Source: Porphyra umbilicalis (taxonomy: Eukaryota > Rhodophyta > Bangiophyceae > Bangiales > Bangiaceae). From it: a stretch of DNA of 64,000 nt. The stretch is from NCBI GenBank assembly GCA_002049455.2, contig KV918803.1, positions 124,001 through 188,000 on the forward strand. The letters are read 5' to 3'. Both the position numbers and the translations under genes were made by a program. Of this stretch, positions 34,588 through 44,585 are shown one piece after another. Below the pieces are notes generated by a model that was not told where the DNA came from, made no database searches, and worked only from the letters and a program-made list of their open reading frames with translations. Within the stretch, counting starts at the first letter, position 1. Every line of letters begins with the position of its first letter.

Positions 34588-34834
34588 GGGGGGAGCACCC
34601 AGGCGGCCGGCAGAGGGCGCCTGCCGGGCGCCGCCGCCGTCCCCGTCGGTGCCCGTCCGCCGCCGACCCGCCGCCCCGCCGCCCTCCGCCGTGACCGCGG
34701 CCGACAGCGGCCGTCACTGCCTTCGCCCCGCCGCCCCCGCCCCCCCCCCACCCTAACCCCGGCCGCCGCCGCCCCCGCCAAAGCCACAGCCACCACCAAC
34801 ACAGCCGCCTTCGCCACGGCCACTCTCGGAGCTG

Positions 34835-35507
34835 CGCAGTGGTGACTAACCGGGGGTGGGACACCAGTGCCATTTTGGGCCATGTGGACCCACATTCGGT
34901 CATGGAATCGACCAGCGCGGGTTCACACACGCACACTTTTTCCACACACCTTTGTGGATGATATTTCCTGTCTTCTGGGGTTGGATGCCTTCACACCGCC
35001 AGAAGCGTCTCGACGAGAGAAAGTGCATTGCGCTGAGTCTGGCCGCCCAAGTGGACAGGAAGTGCGCTTCACAAAGCCATGTGGAACAGCCGTAGCGTCC
35101 GTCCACAAAGGCATGTGGAGGCGACCGCTGCTGTGTGGGCGGCGTGTTGCGTGTGGGGATATCTCCCAACAGTAAGGCGTCAAGACGAGGGTGCTCTCCC
35201 ACCATGTTGGCCCAGTGGAGATCATGGCGCGACGTCAGAAGAAAGTTTCGAGCTCTCATTGGTCATCATCAGCTTGAAGACAAAGCGTTGATTGGCTGTT
35301 TTGCACTGTCGGGCTCTCTGTTCATGGGGAGATTCCATGAGCTGATATGCCGTGGGTCAACTCACGAACTGTCACCCACAACGGCCACCACAGAACCATG
35401 TCAATGTGTGTGGGTTTTGTCGACCTGCGCACGCCCCACACGTCGGTCTGACCTTTCCACATGGTATAAAGTCGTTTGTGTCCCACCCCCGGTTAGTCAC
35501 CACTGCG
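34835..35507. mobile_element. 673-bp MITE with perfect 30-bp terminal inverted repeats
   Basis: The ends begin CGCAGTGGTGACTAACC on the left (34,835-34,864) and are exactly inverted on the right (35,478-35,507) over 30 bp. CTG flanks both sides (34,832-34,834 and 35,508-35,510), consistent with a 3-bp duplication. Because the very ends are palindromic (GCGC), a 4-bp GCGC duplication fits as well. No long ORF of known type inside. A 3-bp duplication would suit PIF/Harbinger or CACTA elements, but the superfamily is unresolved. Confidence 0.75.
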
Positions 35508-35560
35508 CTGGGGCCAACGTGCGGGCGGCGGTGGCGGGGGATGAGCGCTGGCCGCCTTTA

Positions 35561-35760
35561 GAGCATTCCCACCAATGTCGGGCCAACGGTCTGAAACGGT
35601 GTAACGTAACCGCTACGTGTGGCCCTGCGAGTGGTCAGTTGCCAACGGGCCAACGCGTTGCCAACGGGCAATGTAATGGGTGAAATACAGTGGGCTACCT
35701 TTCGAAGATCTGAGCGCCGTTGGCCTCGACGTTGTTGGCCGCAGTCGGTGGTTGCCAACA
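35561..35760 (+). mobile_element. Tourist-like (PIF/Harbinger type) MITE end
   Basis: TTA followed by GAGCATTCCCACCAATGTC, then GGGCCAACG, nearly identical to the left end of the MITE at 57,648. The sequence after it is rich in GCCAACG and CGTTGGC words as in that MITE. The right end could not be fixed, so the end coordinate is a guess. Confidence 0.45.
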
Positions 35761-38700
35761 AAGGTCACGTATCAGCGTCGTCGCAAGTATCGAAATGAAG
35801 CGGCATCCATCGAATATGTGCCGAACGTGTCACGGAAAGCGTGTGAACGGAGCCCGAACCACCCAAATCAAGGCAATCTAGCGAGACACGTGGAGGCCTT
35901 TCGGTATCATTTCGGATCGAGTCCGCTCGAGTGCGTGACGTGTGATGCGGTCGCACCCTCTCTGGTGGTGGAAGGTGTTGGAGCCTGAATCATGCCGGTC
36001 GAGCGGTCGCCTGCAGCCACAGTGGCCTGACGAACCACGCAAACGGGTGGCCTGAGAGCCGTGTGCCTGTCCCCCTCGACCGTGTGCGTGCCACCTTAAG
36101 CTGACTAGGGCGGTTTCAACGGCTCTGTCACGCCCCGTCTCCAGGCTCTGCTGTCCAGAAAATGGCAAGGCTGGGCCAGAATCCCTTTATGCTAAGCTCG
36201 CGGTGGGCCACATGCGTCTGTCTGTATGTGCAGCCAACCAATGGGTCGCCCGCGATCGGGTCGCGCACACGGGCTACAATGGCAAACAAATGGATTGCGC
36301 AACGGCCCAGATTTTCAGCGCATTCCGACGACAAACATTCTAAGGACCTGCTTGAACGCCCGGATCGAATACATCCAGATCTGCGAGCGGCGCAGCGCGA
36401 GGCCGTCGAAGTGAATGCCTTACAGTAAACAATCTTGGCGAACACGGTGGAATGTCGGAATCTCGTTCCTTAGGGCACAGTTACATTGACGAGAGCGTGG
36501 ATCGTTGTGGATAAAATCGGGCAGCACGAAAGGCACGAAAACTTGAGAGCAAAAGTGGTGACGCAGCACTCCCACAAGCAACACCCCGACCAAGGGTGGT
36601 GCTCAAAGAAACGCTGCGTCGTACCGGAGGCTGCGCCACCGCCCGCTAGCCGGTGCCGGCTACTGCTTTTATACCCTCAAACGATGTCTGCACAGGCCGC
36701 ACCCCCCCGCTCGTGGGCGTCCCCATAGGGGGGAGGGAGCCTTCGACAGGCACCCAACAGGCAGACAACAGGGGGGCACGCGTCCACACCCCCCGGGTGC
36801 CAGCAACGAAGCAAAGGCCCAGCGCTACCGGGGCCCTCCGGCGCCCCTACGTAGGCGCCGGGTCAAACATCAAGACGACGATGGGTCCTGCCCAAGAGGG
36901 TCGGCGCGTCAAATCAGAAAACAACCGCAACGCGGTGCCGCCCGGCCCACCACCGGCGGCGTTCAATCCAGCCAATCAGACGCCGCGCGCGGTCCCACCA
37001 CACCGCCGCGGCCCGTCATTGGCCACCGCCAAGGGCCTCCATCACGCCGTGCGCGCGGTTGACGCCATGGCTGACAGTGGCACGAATCGTAGATTCACAA
37101 TCGTGGACCAATAACCGAATATAGACACGTTGCACGAAAATATGAGACACGTTTTGTTAGTCCATCATTGCTCGGTTTGGTCTCAGAGCAGAGCCACCAT
37201 CGCCACATCGACTCCGAACCCGAACTCATTTAAGGCTGCCACGTAAAGAACGTGTGTGGATATCATTGGGCATCCGGCACGTTCCCACCCTGTTCCGAAC
37301 TGCCATATATATATGCTTCGTACTGGTCAACAAACAGGGGCTACATTGGCAAACCGAAGCAAAAATATGTGAAAATCACCAGCCGCATTGCTGGCTCTGG
37401 CGTTTCACATTCATCGGCCTCGGGCGCTACTCAGGAGGGAGCTCAGGCTGCCAGGTGTGGGCCTGCGATCTCAGACAATGGCGACAATCGCGAGCGCAAT
37501 CGTTGTTGGATTCGAGCCCGATATTGCCCGATGACAGGGCTACCTGTGCCCATATAGCCACTTCAGAAGGCGGTCGTCCGGCGATTCGGGCCCAATTTGC
37601 GATCATCACGTGTCTCAGCGCTGTTCTACTTGATCTCACCGTGCCAGATTTTAGAGTGACGCCACTAGGGCGCTTCTGAAGCGGTCTACGTTGTGAGATG
37701 ACCCAGGCGGCATCGCACGAGGCGAGGACGCTGGGCCTGCGGGCCGCTCTTGGCCATGCACCAGGCGGTGCTCGCCAGGTCATAGGCCGGCTGCTTTGCG
37801 GGGGTGTTCAGACAGCAGGGCACGAGCCGCGGATTTTACGTTGGGGGCGTCGTTTGGGCCGCATTCGGCCACTTCTACCCCTGCGCTGAGCACCGCACGG
37901 GCCGGGCCCAAGAGGGGGACACGAGTCCGGGATGACACGCAGCCAGACCCTCGTGCGTAGCCTGCAACCGACCCCCGACGCGGCCCCGCCACGGGCTGGG
38001 CTTAAGCGGAAGGAGCGACCCGCGGAAATTCCGTCGGCGGTCCCCTGTGGGCAGAACTCAGCTGGTCCCCACCCCGGCGACGACATAGGTGGGGCCACAG
38101 AGAAAATCACGCGTGGCGGACGATCCGTCGGCGGCCTCGCGTGGGCCACATTGATTTCGCACCGGCCCCAAGTACGTTGCTAGTGGGGCCAACACTGCAG
38201 TGCGAGTGGCCAAACAGCAGCACAAAAGATGTCCGGAAGCAATTCTGGGCAGGCCCCTATCAGCCTGTTTCGCCTCACCCGTGCCCCGACTCTGACGCGG
38301 GCACGGCACGGAAAAATCCTCGGCGCGCCCCTGATGGCCGCTTTCGGACCACCAATTCCACGTCTTTGCTGCGGGCACGGCACCACAGCACGACATCACA
38401 CAGAAGTGTCCGACAGTCCATCCGTATGCCACTCAGAGGGTGGCACGTGACCCGTCGCTGACATTCCTCCTCACATGGGGGCCTGCCTGACACTGCCGAG
38501 CTTTGCTTTATTGCTGGCAATGGAGTGATTGGATGGGCCTCGAGCGCCGGTGCGCTTTTCGGACGTGACCAGGCGACTAGGGCACGCGACGGGACCGCCT
38601 CACAGGCCACTCGGAGCCTGTCGGCCAGGGGTGCCTGGGCACAGAGAAAGACTGTGTATGGAAGCAAGTGTCTCGCTCACCTGACCCGCGTTTTGCAACG

Positions 38701-38929
38701 GCGCTCACCGTGACAGGCGTGCCCACCAGTTCCAGTCCACTTCTCCACCGTTGGCGCTGCCGCTCCTGGGTCTGACGTCCTGCTCACCATCCCCTCTACC
38801 GCGTCCACTCCCCTCCCGTGACGTGACCTCTGCGCCGCCAAGGGCTGGCCTACTACAAGGATGCACTTGTCACAGCTGCCTCTTTCTCCCTCTTCTCCCT
38901 GCTGCGCTTTGCGCCTGGAGGCCGAAACC
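35761..38929. other. 3.2 kb without a supported gene
   Basis: Moderate GC. Many short frames on both strands, none with a recognisable motif. An open frame at 36,653-37,114 (+) is Pro/Arg/Ala-rich and unrecognised. There is an ATATATAT stretch near 37,304. The last 80 bases before 38,930 are pyrimidine-rich (CTGCCTCTTTCTCCCTCTTC), resembling a 5' UTR of the next gene. Confidence 0.3.
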
Positions 38930-40155
38930 ATGTACGAGCGTGATATGGCTGAAGCTACCAAGACTGGCCATGACGCGGCGAAGAAGATGATTACCGTGAT
39001 CAAGAGCGAGCTTGATTCCTCGACTACGGGCAAGGGCGTGGCCAGTGCGTTGGCCGCCACGCGACATCTGGCCTCGGGAAAGGCCGGTAGCAGCGGGAGT
39101 GGGAAGCGAAAAGCTGACGGCTACGACGTGGTCGATGAAATGGCCGACAAGAAGGTTAAGGTGGACGGAGAGGCGGGGCTGCGCGCAACGGCTCTGACAG
39201 CGCCGTCCAGGCGGCCAAGAAGACGGTGGCCGGCATGTCGGCCTCGGACAAGGCCGACGTGGTTGACGCGGCCGCCGCGAGCTACAAGTTCCCTGTCGAC
39301 AAGTTTACTCGTGCGCTCAAGGCCGTAGACGCGCTGGGCCTGAAGTGGTCAACGCGCGCGCAGCGAGCGGTCCTCCGTGGGGCTACCATGGAGCAGCGCG
39401 CCATTGCATTCCTGTTGGCCGAGCGTATCTACGCGGCCAAGCTGCGGAAGGTGGCCGCTGCAAAAGTCTACTGCAACGTGGCGCGCCAGTCGCACTTGGC
39501 CCTCAAGGCAGCGAAGGATTTCGGGCCGCATGGAATGGCCTACGTCAACAGCCAGGCCATCAAGGACGGGTACCAGGGTCCATTCAAGGCTGATACGATT
39601 GCGGCCGTGGTCGCATCAGCTGCCAAGGACAGGGCGGCTTCGGCGTCAGCGGAGGAACCTGAGAAGGATAAGGGGAAGGGCAAGGCCGTCGCGGCCCGGG
39701 CGGGCGCGCATGGGACGGCCCAGCGAACTGTCGCCGCGGCATCGATAGGAATGAGCAAGGCCGCCGTGGCCTCGGCTGCTGAAGAGTCAGCGGGGATGGT
39801 CAAGGCCGCAGCGGCCGCGGCGGTCAAGACCGACGACGATGACGTTGTCATTGTCAACGTCTTCCTCTCGAGAATGACCGTGGCTGCGGGTTCCGCTGGT
39901 CTGCTGGGAGCGTGTAAGCCGAAGACGACGACATGTGGGGGGCCAGTCACCGCGGCGGGTGAGGCTCCTGGGGGGGCAGCAGCACCAGGGTGGGCCAATG
40001 AGGTCGGCCGAGGCTCCTTTGCTAGACATGAGCCTCCGCAGGACGAGGCAGAGGCTCGTGTGGCGCATCGGGATGGATCTATACCGTCTGTGGCAGGTGT
40101 GCTGGGATACTCGGACTTTGACGGTCCGGAGTCGACCTCGTGGCTGGGAGAGTGA
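38930..40155 (+). CDS. Ala/Lys-rich hypothetical protein, probably nuclear
   Basis: Begins MYERDMAEATKTGHDAAKKM at 38,930 after a pyrimidine-rich leader. The first frame contains a GKRKADGYDVVDEMADKKVK segment with a basic, nuclear-localisation-like GKRK. Near 39,155-39,205 coding sense passes to another frame, continuing with MSASDKADVVDAAAASYKFP, KFTRALKAVDALGLKWSTRA and AERIYAAKLRKVAAAKVYCN to a stop at 40,155. The switch may be a very short intron (GTTAAGG to CTGACAG is possible, though phase is not proven) or a frame error. Near 39,832 DDDDVVIVNVF looks like a SUMO-interacting motif, hydrophobic VVIV after acidic residues. Alternating helical charged segments suggest a helix-bundle protein. 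Family not recognised. Confidence 0.5.
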
Positions 40156-40194
40156 CGGGTTTTGTCTCCTTGTGGGGGTGTGCCGTGAAGGTTG

Positions 40195-40345
40195 GTGATG
40201 ATTGCGGGGCGGCCGCTTGTAAGACGCGGCCGCGTACTGTGTAGTGGCCGGGTGGCCGATTGTAAGACTGCTTGTTATGTTCTGGGCGAGCGGCCGCGTG
40301 TACAGCGCGGCCGTGTATTGTGCAGTAGTCGTAGCGATTGTCGTA
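40195..40345. repeat. short repeats around GCGGCCGC
   Basis: GCGGCCGC with following CGTACTGTGTAG-like sequence occurs about three times within 150 bp after the preceding gene, probably in its 3' flank. Beyond this to 40,950 nothing is recognised. Confidence 0.35.
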
Positions 40346-40959
40346 GCCATTGGCGTAGCAGTAGGCGGCACTTCGGCCAGCGCTGGTAGATGCTGCGCGC
40401 CTGTTTCATGTTCTCGCATATGAAGGAGTCGTTCTTTGTATTGTCTGGTTTTTGTTTCCTGGCAGAAGACACTGGTTAAATCAGCGCTTGCCCATCATTT
40501 GTTGATGCCCTACTCTGTTGTGGTACGTTCATTGCTTCATGTTTTTCTGTGGTTCGACAGATAGTGGGCAACACGAAGAGCCCGTCTGGCCATGCAGAGG
40601 CCAGAGATTTGTACGTGCCTTTCAATGTGCAGCACATGGTTCCAGCACCCTTCCGGCCTTTTCGCTCGCCAGGGCTACCAGTGCTGCACGCTTCCCGTAT
40701 GTTCTTCAGTATATGTCCGACCCGTGGATTAATCAAAAAGTTTTCTTTGTCATGTCCCATTGTATCTCGGACGCGTCCTGAAACCGGCGGCGCCTATCTT
40801 GTCATCGATCCGTTTCTGTGATGCCGATCACCACGTTGTCCGAGCAATGAATGGGCGCGGCGGAGTGCGCTGTCCTCAGTGCGAGCCGAGAAGCGGGGCC
40901 CCAGGTGTCAGCAGGCGTTCCCATGGAAGCCCCCCCCTCACGCGTCACAACAGCGAGAG

Positions 40960-41290
40960 CGGCAATAAAAGTTGCATGGCCGGGATCATGCAATGGCGTG
41001 TTCTGAATGATTGAGAAGAAGAGATGGCACGGCGCCACGTATTGACTGACTCTCACTCTTCAAAAGCACGAAACCGGCAGCGAAGGTCGCATGGCCCGAA
41101 TCATGCAATGGCGGGTTCTGATTGGCTCAGAATAAGCAATGCGACGGCGCAAAGCGGTGACCGGATGTTCCCCTTGCACACCACGAGATTGACAGCAGAG
41201 GCAGAGTGGCCCGGATCAACGAATGGTGGATTCTGATTGGCTAAAAACAAGAGATCTCGAAGATCTTAAGGCGCCACGTGATGACGCGCG
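40960..41290 (+). repeat. three degenerate repeats of about 120 bp with inverted CCAAT boxes
   Basis: The unit GCATGGCC(G/C)G(A)ATCATGCAATGG(C)G(G/T)TTCTGA followed by ATTGGCT or a variant occurs near 40,975, 41,085 and 41,205. Two copies carry TTCTGATTGGCT, an inverted CCAAT box. It could be a duplicated promoter region or a small transposon array. No gene lies in 41,300-42,280; frames there are unrecognised. Confidence 0.45.
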
Positions 41291-42280
41291 CATCGGTGGT
41301 GACGGAGCATCAGTCCCTGTCCAATGGCCGGCGCACTAACCGAGGCACGATCGGCCCTGCGAGGCGTGGCCAGATTTTAGCGATGGAAGCACCGCGCCGC
41401 GGCCCCTACTCAGAGGCTGTCCCCCACTAGCAGCTGAATGGGACAGGCGGCCGCTTCGTGGCCACGCTGCGTGAAGACCGCATGTCTGGGACGGGTCGCC
41501 CATTCTGGCGCCCGGGAGAGGGGTCCTAGATTGTAAAACTGTTTGCCATCTGGACTGTCGGCCAGTGGCCGCGCTGTCCTTCTCGCAGGGTGACCGGGTC
41601 GCCACGGCTCGCATGATGCGGGGAAATCCGACGGCGCAGAGAGTTCCACTTTTTTTTCTGACGCAGAAAGCGCGCGTGAATCAGAACTGGCAGCAGACAG
41701 TCATTGCTTCATCTGCAGCTCGCTAGGGTAGGGCGTGGTGGTCCTCATATCGGCTGCCCTGGCCATCGGCGCGCGTTTGGCCCCTCATGAGCCTGGGCCA
41801 CTATCCCAGCCTCACTAGGCTGTCAGGACTCCGGAGGGACACTTGTTCTGACCCGCTCGGGCGCCACACGATCCAGGCCCGAGCGGCGAGCTGTGGGGCC
41901 ACACAGGGAGCGTTGTGGCAGTCTCTCTTGAGGCAGCCAGTGGTCCGCGCCGTGGGGCAATCTAGCAGACTCCCTGGGCGCAGTGAAGACACTCAAAGGC
42001 GGTACCACCGCGTGCGCACCAGTACTATCACCAGGGTTTGGGGTTCGCACCTGCCAACTGGCCGCGCTGGCCACGCGCCGACCCGACCACGCACGCTCCG
42101 TCATCGACACGCCGAGCGCGCACTCTCCGTCACTGCCGCACCGCCGTATTGCCCACTCGACGTTGCCGTGCTGCCGCATCCCGATCGCACAACGCCAATG
42201 GGGCTGTACTGCGCCGTTGATTTGATTGATACGGCCGCTCGCAAGCAGCAGCCGTTTTTTTTTACCGCGGTCATCGACTT

Positions 42281-42892
42281 GTGCGCGCGCGCCGGCGGCA
42301 TCTACGCGACGAGCTGTTGCCACCTAGCTGCGCTTGGTGTTGTCGCTATCGGATCCGCAGAGCCAGCAACACATTACGGCTCTTTCCGAACTCCAGCCGA
42401 GCGGCAGCGATGGCTGCGACTCCCCCGCCTTTCCGCACGACCCCTCCGCCGACGCCACCACGCGTGCGCACTCCGCCGCCTCCGACACCCGGGCCGAGCG
42501 CAGCTGGAGCGTCGTCACCCGCCCGACCACACGCGGTCATCAGCTCCCACACTGTGGCCCCTGCTTGTGCGTCTGTCTGTGACGTAGGGGCTAGTGCCTC
42601 TGCGAGCCCGGCCGGCGCGGCGGTCATGCCGGAAGCCGGTGACACTGCCGCTTTTCCCCTGACGGCCAGGACGTGCCCTCACGACGATTCCCCCGCTTAC
42701 ACGCCCCGCCCACGCTACGGCTCGCGCGCTCCGACCATCTCCAAGGCCCAATTGCAGCGGGGCGTGCGTAGCATCTGCACCGCGTGGAAGAGGTCCCAGA
42801 GCGTTAGCAGCAACGTTTCCATGTGCCCCGGCAATTGCCCGTGCCCTTCGGCTGTCCGGCCCGCGGCGCAGCCGGGCTGGGGCTGGCAGTAG
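42281..42892 (+). CDS. Pro/Ala-rich hypothetical ORF
   Basis: A frame of 203 codons; an internal MAATPPPFRTTPPPTPPRV start is plausible. The C-terminal part has Cys residues (MCPGNCPCPSAV). A GTAGGT at 42,889 and a CACAG at 42,928-42,929 could form a 41-base intron leading to the next ORF, but the phases do not join to that ORF's Cys-rich frame. Composition could explain the frame, so confidence is low. Confidence 0.2.
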   Translation: MRARRRHLRDELLPPSCAWCCRYRIRRASNTLRLFPNSSRAAAMAATPPPFRTTPPPTPPRVRTPPPPTPGPSAAGASSPARPHAVISSHTVAPACASVCDVGASASASPAGAAVMPEAGDTAAFPLTARTCPHDDSPAYTPRPRYGSRAPTISKAQLQRGVRSICTAWKRSQSVSSNVSMCPGNCPCPSAVRPAAQPGWGWQ

Positions 42893-42952
42893 GTCTGGCA
42901 GGGTGACACTGCTTTTTATAGCCGCACAGTGGAGCGGCGGGCGAACCGGCGC

Positions 42953-44564
42953 ATGTGTTTGGTTTGTCGATGCACTCTCACGGTCGGAGACGATCACCCT
43001 CTGTGCCCGCCGTGGTGCCCCTGCCCCTGGGCGTCTCCCCCCATGGCCAAGCTACCCCCGGACGAGAAAGGCGTTGAGCGGTCATTTTACTGGGAGAGCC
43101 ACCAGCAAGTGCTTGCAGAGAGACGCGCTGCGGACGAGGAGCGGGCGCGGCAGCAACCACCGCGGTGGGTACGCCGCCTCTCTCTTCCCGACAGCCAGGG
43201 CAGGCGCGAGGAGTATTGGGTAAACGCCAGGGGCTTATGAATATGCCATATTTGTGACGACTCAGATATACTCAGCACCATCATTTTTTTAATCAGATAA
43301 GAACTTTGCCGCAACTTCTTGAATACGGATAAGATGCGTATCCGCAGCCAATACGAGAAGGATATGAATAAGAATACGGAATCTATCCAGAATATATCAG
43401 ATTATTGAACAAGTATGTCCGATAGGATGTACTTTCAAGGCGTGTTGCCAAGAAAAAACAAAGAGCAGGTCGTGCTGCGAGTTGTGAACGCGGCCCATGC
43501 CAGACCATAACTCGCAGCACAGCGGGCCAAAAACCGTCGTCAGGAGCACGTCTGCTTTTGGGTGTTTTGGGAAGAACAAATAATTTGCAAACCGCCTTGG
43601 GGCTCTGTCAAGGCTGCGTTTTTCAAGAAAGGTCGCCAAAAACATCTGTTCGCCGGGATAGATGCATCTCCACTCGTGAAAAGGGAGACACAGCATAAGA
43701 CGTATACACTCCACCCTTCCAAAAAGAGAGAGAGACGGTGAAGCATCTATGGCCCGGCTAGCAGGCGCAATGTGTGAGGTGAGGAACGATTCCAGTTCAC
43801 GCAAACACAAGTATGCAAGGACCTCGCAGGGAATGGCCTCTGAAAGCCTGTCAAGCGGGGTCGATCTGTTTTTTGCACAGAAGGTCTGGTTGATCAAGCA
43901 GGAACACGGGCCTCCAAGAGGCTCAAAACAGGCAAAAACAGAAATGCTTTTGACTACGGTTCAGGGCCTGCTGCGCAGTGAGCGTTCGAAGGTCAATGTG
44001 AGGCAAAGGGCTTTGGCTTTCGTGTCCATCATGGTATCTTGGTTAGCCTTTTGTCCTGATTTTCATTCTGATGCTTGTGGGCCTTCCATGGGGGACCACG
44101 CGCGACGTTTGTCACAATTGTTTACTGTCGACGATCGGCCCTGAGTTTTCTCACTACTGTTCAGCACTTTTCGAAAATGTACCTGCGTCTTTTGTCACGA
44201 CTTTAAGCATTGTCAGGCACCTGGCAAGAAAAGTTTCCTGAGTTAGTCAGATGCCTGCATCCCACGCCGGCTAAGTATTTGGACTTGCGTTTATCCTCTT
44301 CGGTGCCATTAAATGGCGGGACCATTCAGATATGAGTATGTAAAATCGGGCTCGCTATTTTTGAATATGAGTATATCCGAGTATATCTATCCATTAATTC
44401 AGAGTGCCATTTATTCATGAAAGCCCCTGGTAAACGCCAACATTCCCGCGCCGCCTGTGTGGTGGGAGCCCAAGGCTTTGGGCCGTCTGCTGTTGAAACG
44501 CAGTGGGGATAGGGGATGGGGAACCACGGTGAAGTGGTTGAGTGGTTTGAGCTTGTGTGTATGA
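42953..44564 (+). pseudogene. small Cys-rich ORF split by a hAT element
   Basis: Starts MCLVCRCTLTVGDDHPLCPP, a cysteine cluster (CxxC, then C.PPWCPC) that could bind zinc, followed by a charged stretch (ERSFYWESHQQVLAERRAAD) to EEYWVNA. There a 1,202-bp hAT element is inserted at 43,228. On the far side the second copy of the target GTAAACGC (44,430-44,437) continues in the same phase for 44 more codons (VNANIPAPPVWWEPKALGRL ...) to a stop at 44,564. So the empty site would have been an open frame of about 135 codons, which argues that the ORF was real before the insertion. The family is not recognised. An intron acceptor-like CTTTTTATAGCCGCACAG lies just upstream. Confidence 0.45.
43228..44429. 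mobile_element. hAT-type non-autonomous element
   Basis: 1,202 bp with a perfect 8-bp duplication GTAAACGC (43,220-43,227 and 44,430-44,437). The left end is CAGGGGCTTATGAATA; the right end read from the other strand is CAGGGGCTTTCATGAATA. AGATATACTC repeats lie just inside both ends, as expected of subterminal transposase-binding repeats. AT-rich edges. An ORF of 166 aa on the - strand (43,397-43,897, MINQTFCAKNRSTPLDRL) and one of 131 aa on the + strand (43,749-44,144) are open but not recognised as hAT transposase; they may be remains or captured sequence. Confidence 0.9.
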
Positions 44565-44585
44565 GTGCGAACGTGCTTTGTTGGT

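Noticed and set aside
41787-42587. 266-codon + strand frame as a gene
   Set aside because: Arg/His/Pro-rich, overlaps another frame, no motif and no supported start.
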